64,000 nt of DNA from Gordionus sp. m RMFG-2023 (taxonomy: Eukaryota; Nematomorpha; Gordioida; Chordodea; Parachordodidae), in the NCBI RefSeq assembly GCF_954871325.1, contig NC_088775.1, positions 65,945,561 to 66,009,560 of the forward strand. Direction: 5' to 3'. A program made the position numbers and the translations under genes. The notes below the pieces were generated by a model. It made no database searches and had not been told where the DNA came from. It was given only the letters and a program-made list of their open reading frames with translations. Of the stretch, positions 25,115 to 34,691 are shown piece after piece (position 1 is the first letter of the stretch; every line of letters begins with the position of its first letter).

Positions 25115-25620
25115 CAATATGTCTCTTTTGCTGGATCAAATAATTCCAGCCTCAGCCATATGCCACCTTGGCTACGAATGGTTAGAAACTATCCCTAGTT
25201 CTAATTTAGGCTTGTTTATTAACCAATGAAGAGCTTAAAATTGCTATAGGTTTCGTTGAAATCGTAAATCCGACATCATGTGTCCATTGTGAAACTCATA
25301 TTGATAGCCTTAGACACACCCCCCCCCCCATACTGTCTTTCAAAAGGCAAATTATCCAGGCACTATGCCATCAATTCGTTCATCAATAGAATCTTGAAAT
25401 CCTCAAATATTCCTTCTCTGGAACCCTCTGGCTTTAGCCCTGATGAAATGACGCTAGTCCCTTGGAACCAAGGTATACCCTGGAATTATACATGTGTAGA
25501 TCGTTTTGTCAGATCTTTTTATTTCAAATATTAGGAAAGCTGAAAATACAAAACAAATAAATATAGTCACCTTAATAATCTTTTGTTTGTTCCGGTAGTC
25601 TCAGACACCTGTGATCATTT
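25115..25620 (+). pseudogene. LINE ORF remnant, C-terminal half
   Basis: Continuation of the LINE interrupted at 18569. It reads SLLLDQIIPASAICHLGYEWL, then a Cys-rich stretch, then RHYAINSFINRILKSSNIP, LEPSGFSPDEMTLVPW and NYTCVDRFV (about 25350-25515). This matches the C-terminal block of many LINE proteins (RH-x-x-LN ... KEP-x-GL ... LxPW ... WD-x-T-x-x-D). A final FVPVVSDTCDHLDP near 25590 corresponds to the 'FVP-x-x-x-ET-x-G' tail. Frames are interrupted and a C-run (25318-25329) sits in the Cys-rich part. Confidence 0.75.
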
Positions 25621-26084
25621 GGACCCCAAGTCCTAAAATTATTCAAAACAATAGGGCAAACCGTTTAACACAGGTGATCCAAAAGAGTCCTACATACGAC
25701 AAAGAATATCAATCAAAATTTGTCGATTCGAATGTATATCTATATATTGGTCATTAAGCCCCGCCGACCAAACCTAAATTCATTATATTATTTTATTTTT
25801 CTTCTTTTAATTATATATTTTTACATAGAATATAGATATAGTATTATAGTTTTAATAAATAGTTATATTATTTTAAAAAAAAACATATTAAAAATAAAAT
25901 TAATTACTTGAATATATTATTTAGATTTTTACATATATATTTTTAAAAGTAACTAGCTTTTAGCAGTTACATTTCAATAAATATAGCTAGATACAGTTAC
26001 TAGTTACAATTTTTAAAATATAACTAGTTACAGTTATTTTTTAGAAAAAATGTAAATAGTTATTTTAACAACACTAGATATGAC

Positions 26085-26307
26085 CTTCTTTATACTTTGC
26101 TGAAGCGCTTTATCCAACTCAGGAGCTCTACTCCTAAGATATGTCTGATTTAAAATTACCTAGTGAGCAAATACTTTTTATTTTCGAAAATCTATAATAG
26201 TTTCACCTGGAGATGTTAGACTTACGCCAAATGGCCTATTAGCAAGAAATAAAAGCTATATTTTTTCTTATTTATACGCATTTTCCCAATCGATAAAAAA
26301 TTACGAT
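26085..26307 (-). mobile_element. Ty3/Gypsy fossil, outer element (gag part)
   Basis: Beyond the hAT-like unit the outer Gypsy fossil resumes. The minus strand reads gag-like text including LTSPGETIIDFRK and ELDKALQQSIKKV, which joins logically to the gag end at 16.9 kb. It is cut on the other side by a MULE. The element probably runs on past 27884 but cannot be followed with confidence. Confidence 0.5.
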
Positions 26308-26589
26308 GATATATTGATTTCCGTGCCTATGATCGTATGGACACCTCATCGTAAAGTTTCGTCCAATTCTGTGATTGGTTCATTAAAGTGCGGGAAAAGT
26401 AATTAATTTTTATTTATAATCATAATAATGAAAATTGAAACGGTGTCAAACAACATCAAAATTCTTCTTGAGAAAAGAATTAAACCCAATATAATTCAAA
26501 GTTAACAATCTAGATATAATCAATTTAGTAATGTAATTTTAGAAAACAAAATTACTAATAAAAAATCCAAAAGAGGAAATGATATTGTA

Positions 26590-26750
26590 TGTTTTAATGA
26601 TTTGGAATATACTATGCATAGGGTGATAAATTCTATATCATATTACCGACGTAGAAAAAGAAGTTGTTATGGATGAGGTATTTTCCAATCAGGTAAGTTC
26701 ACAGAAACTCAGGATCATACCTTAGAACAATGTAAATCACCTATTGGTAA
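26590..26750 (+). pseudogene. FLYWCH-type zinc finger fragment of MULE
   Basis: Text such as CFNDLEYTMHRV ... SYYRRRKRSCYG ... TETQDHTLEQC has the spacing of aromatic, Cys and His residues of a FLYWCH finger, the DNA-binding module at the N terminus of many MULE transposases. It is followed by a plausible donor site (gtaagtattt at about 26742). At least one stop lies inside. Identification is by motif spacing only. Confidence 0.4.
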
Positions 26751-27517
26751 GTATTTTTACAAATAATTCACTATAATACCTATTATTTAGCCAATAACCT
26801 TCTACGTATGTCTGATAATCAACCAATAACTCAATTCCAATTATCTCAACAAATTAAAATACAACCTTCATTTCATAAAATATTAGATTTTTAAAATCAA
26901 TATAGTTTTAGCCTATCAGCTTACTCAATCTAAAATTCTAGCAACGCCCAACATGCAGTCTGCTAATACCATATCAAGATTTATAAATAAAAATTTCTAT
27001 ATTTTTTTTAGGAAATATTGTTACTCAGTCTCAGCCCTTTGTCACAACCTCTCAACCAACTTTAACTAATATCATAAATTATTATCTTTCTCAAGCTAAA
27101 GAAGGTTCAGATTGATCTAGGAATAACTCTAAAAAAACAAATTCCAAATATATCTTAATAGAAAGAAATATGGATAAGTTGACTGCACAATATAATAATT
27201 ATATCATTAATAAATTGGAATTTGCTGGTAAATCATCAGATTATATTAAATTAATATACAATTCAAATGTATTTAATAATTTATATTTGTTTTATACATG
27301 TTGAATAATTTATAATTTATATTTGTTTTATACACGTTGGATAATTTATATTTGTATTCTAAATCATATTTCTTTATTTTATACATTTTAAATAATAAAT
27401 ATTTGTCTTATACATTCTAAATAATCTATATTTGAATAATAAAATATGCTTCTTGATTTGCTGTAGAAATTGAATCCTATAATAACATAAGAAAATACAT
27501 TAAAAATTAAATTTTTA

Positions 27518-27800
27518 CTATTCCAAATGAATTAATAACATTTTTACCATTCCAAATGAATTAATAACATTTTTACCATTCCAAATGAATTAATAACATT
27601 TTTACCATTTCAAACCTGTTAAACATAAGAAATAAAAATTATATTTTTACCATTTCAAATGAATTAATAACATTTTTACCCTTCCAAACGAATTAATAAC
27701 ATTTTTACCATTTCAAACTTCTTAAAAATAAGAAATAATACATTAAAAATTAAATTTTTACCATTTGAAAATGAAATAACATTTTTTACCATTTCAAACC
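27518..27800. repeat. Tandem repeat, about 29-bp unit, inside MULE
   Basis: About nine units based on CATTTTTACCATTCCAAATG followed by aattaata, some with longer linkers (cttaaaaataagaaataata). The same repeat in inverted orientation occupies 50998-51330 in the second MULE copy, so it belongs to the element. Confidence 0.85.
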
Positions 27801-28479
27801 TGTTAATCTCCATTTTGAACAAATTGGACGAAAAATACGATGAAGTGTCTTACGATCAAAGGCATCCCCCCCCCAGATATATTAACTAAGTCAATTGCCC
27901 AAAATTTTTTAGTGAAGAAAATGAATTGGCGTACGCAGCGGGGGGGGAACAGGGGACAAATCCCCCCCCCCCCCCCCCCAAGCCAAAAAATGCAGATGCC
28001 GGATATATTTTTCAAAAATATTATTGTTTATATTAATTTATATTTGTTAATATTTATTCCTATCTCATATTAAATATATATTATATTACATTTATTATCA
28101 CATTCATAAGTTATTTTATCAATTAATTTCGATTTCAAGTTTTCCGGCGTAATATTTACTTATTATTTTCAAATTTTTAGTGGCGTAATATTTATCTACC
28201 ATTTTCAAATTTCTAGTCAAATAATAATTATTTCTGAAACTTCTGGTCCAACAGGGAAAAAGAAATTGCAACCTTGTCCAACGAGATAGAGCCTCTTCCA
28301 TCAAGCACTAACAGCTATTAAGGAGTTAGAAGAGCCAATTATTTGTTATTACTGAAATATTACAATGGCCTGAAAGAAATATTTCCTCAGAAGCAAGAAA
28401 ATGATTGGATTCAATGCTTATTCCAAATTTTATTTCTCATTAGAATGTAATATTTAATTATACAACTATTTTAAGTATT

Positions 28480-29545
28480 ACTTTTCAAAACATGACAATG
28501 ATTTGATTAAGAAGATGGAAATAGCGGAGAGCATTTTATCAGAACTCAAGGAAATTAGGGCTAATGTTGATGAAGAATTTCATATTTTATATTTTATTGT
28601 TGAGTCAAAAGCATAGCTATACGTGTTTAATATTTGTCTCCCTCGACAGCAAGGCAAGCTCATCGTTAAAACATTAATATAGGATCAGTAGAAGAGTTTA
28701 TCTTAGATGCAGATACATTTATAACCCAAATAAATGAATTTTTAATATATCATGCAGCACTTACATCTGCAAATATTACTTCCACAAAAGCCTTCCCAAC
28801 CTTTTTCAGATGGTGATAGAAAAAAAATATATTTGTTAGATTTTTATTATGAAGATGTTAAAGTATCTTATGATGCCTTACTAGCTGAATAACTATGTTT
28901 ATAAGATTAACTATAGTTGATATAGTCCCAAAAAATGCTATGGATGCTCTGCATTATTTCAAACACATTTTAGATTAAATTCCCAATGTATTAAAAGGGT
29001 TTATAAACTCTTCCCATTAGTAAACTAATGAGAGAACACTCTCTTTTTAAGAAGAATAACAGAGGCCTGCAGAAGTACCATTTGCAGGGCACGGTCCGGA
29101 TTTTTTTTAAAGATTTTTTACGCTCTTTTTAAAAAAATTTTTAGGCCACTCGGCTTTTTTTTTAAATTTGCAAGCTCGGCCCGGCTTTTTTTAAAATAAA
29201 ATTTTCAGGCCCGGCTTGGATTTTTTAAAAATAAATTATATTTATTTTTGATTTTTATAGCTAATAATAACGATTTCAAATATAGGCTGTTTTAAAAAAT
29301 ACAGCCCGGCTTGGGTGTTTTTTTAAAAAAATTTAGGTCCGGCCCGGGTGTTTTTTAAAAAAAATTTTGGGCCCGGCTTTGGTATAATTAAAAAAATAAA
29401 ATATTGTCCGGCCCAGGAGCCGGGCCTGCAGGTCTCTGAAAAACATACCAAGAAGTTTTGGATTTTTTGAATATTCATAGGCATTTGACGACAAGCAAGG
29501 ATGAGATAATTGAAAAATTAGCTCAATTCTAACAAAGATTGGATT
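28480..29545 (+). pseudogene. hAT transposase (ZMYM1/TTF-like), degraded, split by a MITE
   Basis: Recognisable blocks in order: LIKKMEIAESILSELKEIRA (about 28507); LPRQQGKLIV, corresponding to the 'PR-x-x-x-RQ' motif (about 28643); VEEFILDADTFITQINEFL (about 28690); IYLLDFYYEDVKVSYDAL (about 28828); and the dimerisation domain (about 28985-29500), where NERTLSF-like text is separated from FLNIHRHLTTSKDEIIEKLA by the MITE at 29060-29438. There are numerous stops and shifts. Only the C-terminal half is preserved; no DDE or RNase-H residues are confidently placed. Confidence 0.7.
29060..29438. mobile_element. Non-autonomous hAT MITE in a hAT transposase
   Basis: The left end CAGAGGCCTGCAG and the reversed right end CAGAGACCTGCAGGCCCGG are inverted repeats. 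The interior alternates ggcccgg blocks with A/T runs. Flanks aagaataa and aaaaacat agree at only 5 of 8 bases, so any duplication has decayed. The same MITE end sits at the same codon of a second transposase copy at 47528. Confidence 0.75.
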
Positions 29546-29819
29546 TTACATTGTAAATATATAACATACAAAATACAATTATTCCTAAGAAACTTTTTGT
29601 GTAAAGGCTCAAAAAATTCAAATTTCTATTTTGGGTCATTTAAGTGATTCTTTACATATAATTTTTTTATAATTCACATTAATTTAAAATTGTGTATTAG
29701 GAATAGTTATTAGTCCTAATAAATTTATGCTTGATATTTTTAAAAAACAATAATATTTCTCAAAAAAATTTATTATCCCCTCCCCCAGACCAAATTCCTG
29801 CTTACGCGCCTGAATGAAT

Positions 29820-30465
29820 GTATAAATAATATCGCGAAAGAAATTCAATTACCTCAAAAATTAAGTAAAAGTGGTAAACCATACATTGACTTATTTATTG
29901 TTAATAGTAAATTATATAGAAAAAGCATACAATTACAAAGAAAATCATAAATAAAAAGTTAAAAATTCATAGACACAGTGATTTAACTACAACATATGAT
30001 GTTGGCTATCAAGAACAAAATCTTAATTCCCAAAACTTTGTTGACCCAAAAATAGTTCTTACGACGGGTAAATTGTTGTATAGACAGATTTATAAACCTT
30101 TTTAATTAGATGATAAAAAATCTTCTTAATGAAAAACCTGGAATAAATTAATATACCGATAAATTTATGGGAGATACCTCCTTCAGAAATTTGTCACTTT
30201 TTGTGAATATCATTTTAAGCTAATAAAAATATTCCCCTTAGTCCTACCCCCACTCCCTGACCCCCAAAAATGTATGGATATATCTTAAAAAATAATTTGA
30301 AAGAAAGAATGTAAAAGTTGATATTTTTTTATAAAACTATGTACATCATAATTTATACATTTTTGGAAAAAAGCTTTTATATATAAAAAATGTGAACCAA
30401 AAATGCTTTTTAAGAAATGGAATATAAGCCAAAGATAAATCTTAAGACAAAAGTGAAATATATTA
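29820..30465. other. AT-rich spacer with a weak coding-like stretch
   Basis: Around 29825-29950 the plus strand reads an uninterrupted, mixed-composition stretch (AKEIQLPQKLSKSGKPYIDL and onward) before stops resume. I do not recognise it. The rest is AT-rich. Confidence 0.3.
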
Positions 30466-33206
30466 TCTATATTATAATTTTTCGATGTCCTCACTACGTC
30501 ATCGTGACGTCATGTCATCGCTACGTCATGTCATCGGTACGTATTTATTTTTATTTTTTTTATTTGTTGATTTTATTTATTTATTTTATACAAACAGATG
30601 GAAATATTTTTGGACTGGAAAAATCGTCTGCGGAAAAATGGATGATGTTAAATTGATATAAACAATATTCCCTCAACTTTCTGAATATGAATGAAATAAA
30701 TGATGTGAATAAAAAAATAATTCAAATTTCAATGTCATCAATTACACATTAATGTAATTTTCCTCTACAAGATACTCAACTTATATATAATATTTTGAAC
30801 ATACTCACAATTTTTGTCAGTACTTACATCACAATTTTTTATACTCATATTTTTCTTTCATAACCAATAATTAAGAAGATAACAAAGTGTATTTAAATAT
30901 ATATTCTTATCCTAACCTACTTATAATCTCCAATCCTTATAAATAACTCTTTCTTTATTTTTCCCCTCCCTTAGTGAATTTATTTACTAAATTTTATTAT
31001 CTTATTCTTTTCTTCCTATCTCTATTATTTATTAACCACTACTTCTCAAAACCTTATCAATTCCTTTAATTTAATTTTTATTATTTTTATAATATAATAA
31101 TTTATACCTACTTTTTTCCCCCATTTTTTTAGTCTTATTTTTTAATTACCATATAATTAAAAACCTTAATCTTAATAACATTACATTCATCATGTTATTT
31201 TTTAACCTTAAACTAAATTGTCAGCTTTTTCCCTTCTCTTCTATCAATTTATCAAATCGTCTGCTTTCTTTTTCTATTACCTAACAAATACCAAATCTTA
31301 ATTTTTCTCAATTTAATCTAAAAATCTTTTCTCAAATTACTAATTTTTCCTTTTAGTCTACTTCTATTACCTATATCACTATTACTTATTTCTTTCTTAT
31401 ATACATATATTTAATAACACCTTTTTTTTCTTACTAAATCTAAATTTCTAATTATTACCCTACTATTAAAATATATATTTATCAACTCAGTAATAAACCT
31501 TTAGAATATCATAATAGGCTTGATAAGTCCCCCAAAAATTTTTTTGATGATAGCTCTCCAACTACTAGAAATATGCATCTAATATTGACCCATCTACTGG
31601 TTTACATTATTTTAATTTTTGTTTAATTTCAACAATAGTTTATATATATTTTTGCATGATTTCTTTATTGTCTAAGATATCCCTAATCCCTCACATTGCT
31701 ACAAAACATGATGAATCTATTATTAAAGATAAGCAAAGAAAATAATGACGATTAAACAAATGCATAACCCGTTCTTGAGTTATTAGTAGACAAAATAACT
31801 CAGAACTACGCTTGAAATGAACTCATCTGGAGGTTTATTTTGTTTTTTTTATCTTATGATTTATATCTATGTTTATTTTATTTTCACCCAGTTATGATAT
31901 TTCTATAACCACTACCACAATCCCTATGCCACCTCCGCCTATTTTTTAACAAATATAAATATTTAATTCCGTACTATCATTCACTTCACTAGGAGTTAAT
32001 ATAAATATTACTTTATCCGATTCTCTGAAAAACTTTCATGAATATTTAGAGTAATGTTCAAACTTGAATGTACAGTACGGCCAATTTCATCAACTTTATT
32101 AATGGAAAAATATGCAGTAGTTCTGTCGTGGCCTTTATAACAATACTTACGACCATTTTATGGTTGAGTTAACATTGTCGTTCATGATTCTATTTTAGAG
32201 GGGGATACCAATGCTGACATTGACAGAAATATCGTTTTGCGTTCTTCTTTTACCAGGATCCCAAGGCATAGGCATATTATCTTTATCAGGACGTAATGTG
32301 TTTTGTACACTGCTTTGTTAATCCGTCATCACTTTCATCTACAACCTAAATGATATAAAATTATACATTAATTATTTCCTCTCCGGACGACCGCCCAGAT
32401 TTATTTTGTCGCTTTTTCCATCAAAAATTAAAATGTCAACAAGGATTTGATCTTAATTTTATCAAATACATAATAAATAATCCTCATTATTTTTTAAAAA
32501 GTTATCCTAAATTTATATGTCAATAAAAAAAAATATCTTAAAAAATATATAAATAATTTGCATATAAGTTTCATTAGTGTTTAATGGCATTTTTGTAATT
32601 TAAATAGACAGCATTTTTTTTTTACTTAACATAAAAAATATATCCCTTATCAAATTCTTTGATAAATAATTTCAGAAATGCAAGACATACATTAAATTTA
32701 TCTGAAAAACAACAATAACCCTATGTAATAAACAACATATTTTTTAGATATAATTTTAATTTATCATATTACAAAAAAGTATAAAAGTCGGTTATTTTTA
32801 TTTTATTTGTCATGATTCTCTAATCAGTGGTTGCCCAGGGGCCTTCCCAGTTTCCCTTAATACGGAATATACATGTTTTTTTTCCATATTAGACTAACTG
32901 GTAAATCAGATATTTCCCGTTCATGTGATGATATTAAAAATTTAACTATCTCCGAGGCGGGAAAAAATTTTCAAAATTATAATGGGTAGGACTGGGCTTG
33001 GAACCTCAAAATTAATATTAGCTTGCACCTGACTTGGGAATATCTTTTACAAATTATTAAGGGTTGAGCTGGGCTTGATAAACTTTTTTAAAATTATAAG
33101 ATCTTGGATGCTCCCTAATATTGTGAGCTTGAACCTGGCATTATATCTATCGTAAAAAATGAATAAAAATCTCATTTCCCGTCATTTATGACGGGCTTTC
33201 TACTAG
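30466..33206 (+). mobile_element. Non-autonomous Helitron, copy 1
   Basis: The 5' end TCTATATTATAATTTTTCG follows an A, and the 3' end CTAG is followed by T, which is the A/T insertion rule of Helitrons. Eleven bases before the end is a hairpin with stems CCCGTCA (33178-33184) and TGACGGG (33189-33195). There are no terminal inverted repeats and no flanking duplication. No Rep/helicase frame is present, so it depends on an autonomous partner. An identical architecture is found at 52122-54799. The near-5' region repeats gtcatcg/acgtcat words. Confidence 0.9.
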
Positions 33207-33249
33207 TAATTATTAATAATAGATCCATAAAATTACTAAATAATATAAT

Positions 33250-33613
33250 TGTCGTAAACGATACTTATTTTAATAGAAATGTCAATCAATTTTTATAAAT
33301 ATATATATATTAGTTTTTAATTAATGAAATGTCAGTCATTTCTGAAAAATAGGTTGTTAATTTTTTGTGAAAAAGAAATCATTATTTTTTTACTTGGTAA
33401 TTTTTCATGATATTTTTTGTAATGATAAAAACTATGAAATTTAAAAAAAAGTGTTTCCTTATTTTATAATTCCGAATTTAACTCTTTAATTCAGTAGTGT
33501 GTCTTTTTGAGTTTATTTTTATATTAGAATTTAGTCACTTTTTTTATATAATTAATATTAAGTATTTTTTTAATCAAAACTTTCGATTAATAAGATAATT
33601 GTTGTTTTTGTCA
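33250..33613 (+). repeat. 5' LTR
   Basis: Starts TGTCGTAAACGATACTT and ends TTGTTGTTTTTGTCA. It is almost identical to 39709-40074. AT-rich, as befits pol II promoter and polyadenylation functions, but no specific TATA box can be singled out. Confidence 0.95.
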
Positions 33614-33797
33614 TTGGTGACCGAGACTACCAGGATTGTTTCGATTCCAGGGTTATTCGGTATTTCAAGGTAAAAGAAAATATTTTATTTTATATTTTGT
33701 ATCTCGCCTCAGAACACAACGCAATCACCTTTTTGTGTAAATTTTTAGAAATTTAACACGGCCGTTTTAAAGTAATATAAATTTTTCATATAATGAG

Positions 33798-34610
33798 ATG
33801 GGCTTTATATTTAATTTTGATATTGAGCCTAGCGTATTTGATAAAATTTCGGAGTATCCGAGTATTACTTATCAAAGTTTGTATCAAATGGTTGATAAAT
33901 TTGATGTAAATAATGCCGTAGTGACAATTTTATTGTTGGTCCTACTGTATGTGTTACATATTATGATAAAATTTTTGTTTGGAAAATGTACGCTGGTTGC
34001 GACCAAGGTATATGGTAATTGGAAATTAGACACTCCGGTGTCGGCTGATTGTTGGAAAAAGATTGCGGTCTTGGAAAGTAGTTTAAATGGAATTTTAAAT
34101 GAAATCAAGAACGGCAGACCTGAAAAGGTGGAAACGATGAAAGATAATAACGATGACCGTTTGGATAGTGTGGAGAGATCTATAGTTATCCTCCAGGAAT
34201 TGAAAGAATTAAAAGAAGTGATTAAGATTATATATCAAGATATAAATACGTTGGTGATTACGAATAGTAATATTAATAAAGGCCAAATACGTGGGCCGAC
34301 ATGGACAAATGGAAAAAATATTTCCATTGAAAAAAATGGTTTTTCAAATCATAAGAAAATTTTAGAAGATTTGAAATGTACCCGCTGTGGGTATGTGGGT
34401 CACAAGGTAGAGACCTGCGTAGTCAAAGAACAAAATTTTCGTGAAGGTTTTCCGTTAAGGAAACTGGCATTAGAAAATTCTAATGTTAGAAAAATTTCTA
34501 GTACTAACACGAATAAATTTGATGTTTTACGACCGAATTATGGCAAATCCCGTTTGTGTTTTAAATGTAACAAACCGGGACATGTAGCCATAAACTGTAT
34601 CCAAAATTGA
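33798..34610 (+). CDS. gag: Gag-like protein of the 33-40 kb Ty3/Gypsy element
   Basis: 270 residues. Gag packages element RNA into intracellular particles. Two zinc knuckles of the form C-x2-C-x4-H-x4-C are visible: CTRCGYVGHKVETC at residues 194-207 and CFKCNKPGHVAINC at 253-266. They are the RNA-binding part. A hydrophobic run of about 21 residues (41-61, VVTILLLVLLYVLHIMIKFL) could span a membrane, which is unusual for a Gypsy Gag. A lysine/glutamate-rich middle (about 90-155) may form coiled coil. The ATG at 33798 lies 184 bases after the LTR. The frame ends 81 bases before the first pol ATG, in the same phase. Confidence 0.85.
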   Translation: MGFIFNFDIEPSVFDKISEYPSITYQSLYQMVDKFDVNNAVVTILLLVLLYVLHIMIKFLFGKCTLVATKVYGNWKLDTPVSADCWKKIAVLESSLNGILNEIKNGRPEKVETMKDNNDDRLDSVERSIVILQELKELKEVIKIIYQDINTLVITNSNINKGQIRGPTWTNGKNISIEKNGFSNHKKILEDLKCTRCGYVGHKVETCVVKEQNFREGFPLRKLALENSNVRKISSTNTNKFDVLRPNYGKSRLCFKCNKPGHVAINCIQN

Positions 34611-34639
34611 CTATATGATTGCAAATGTAATCATATAGT
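34610..34639 (+). promoter_or_regulatory. Hairpin at the gag-pol junction
   Basis: ACTATATGATT (34610-34620) pairs perfectly with AATCATATAGT (34629-34639) around an 8-base loop. It starts at the last base of the gag terminator. The base context after that terminator (CTA) is one known from leaky termination in several viral and cellular genes, and gag and pol share one phase. A recoding (read-through) role like that used by some retroelements is therefore plausible. This is inference; no experiment supports it here. Confidence 0.5.
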
Positions 34640-34691
34640 AGGTAGGAGATCGGGATGGAAAAATGATAATAAAGTAAATAACCATGCTGAA

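Larger units (their letters stand above)
17003..26076. mobile_element. hAT-like terminal-repeat unit carrying LINE and LTR fossils
   Basis: The left end TAGTGTTGCTAAAAGTTACT and the reversed right end TAGTGTTGTTAAAATAACTA are inverted repeats. Both are followed by many copies of agttactagttac and related words. Flanks gatatggc (16995-17002) and gatatgac (26077-26084) agree at 7 of 8 bases, fitting a hAT duplication. The DNA on both sides belongs to the same Gypsy fossil, so this unit is an insertion. Its own interior has been filled by a LINE remnant and a second LTR element. No transposase of its own was seen. Confidence 0.7.
26316..27875 (+). mobile_element. MULE (Mutator-like) deletion derivative
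   Basis: Terminal repeats: the left includes gcctatgatcgtatgg and cctcatcgtaaagtttcgtc near 26324-26370; the reversed right includes gcctttgatcgtaagac and ttcatcgtatttttcgtcc. The perfect 8-bp direct repeat gatatatt (26308-26315, 27876-27883) fits the 8-11 bp duplication of MULEs. The interior encodes a FLYWCH-like finger (about 26590-26740) and the last part of a transposase (about 27020-27290), but the DDE core between them is missing. A tandem repeat fills 27518-27800. A second copy lies inverted at 50906-51976. Confidence 0.75.
27927..29812 (+). mobile_element. hAT element of ZMYM1/TTF-like type
   Basis: The right end, reversed, reads CAGGCGCGTAAGCAGGAATT followed by a G-rich run. The left end, near 27927, reads tggcgtacgcagcgggggg. 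The direct repeat aatgaat flanks both (27920-27926 and 29813-29819). TIR start CAGG-x-GCGTA-x-GCAGGAATT followed by G-runs is common in this hAT group. The interior holds a decayed transposase and a nested MITE. A long C-run (27961-27979) is part of the left end. Confidence 0.55.

Noticed and set aside
27803-28073. Gly- and Pro-rich frames on opposite strands
   Set aside because: They cross G- and C-homopolymer runs at element ends. No conserved domain.
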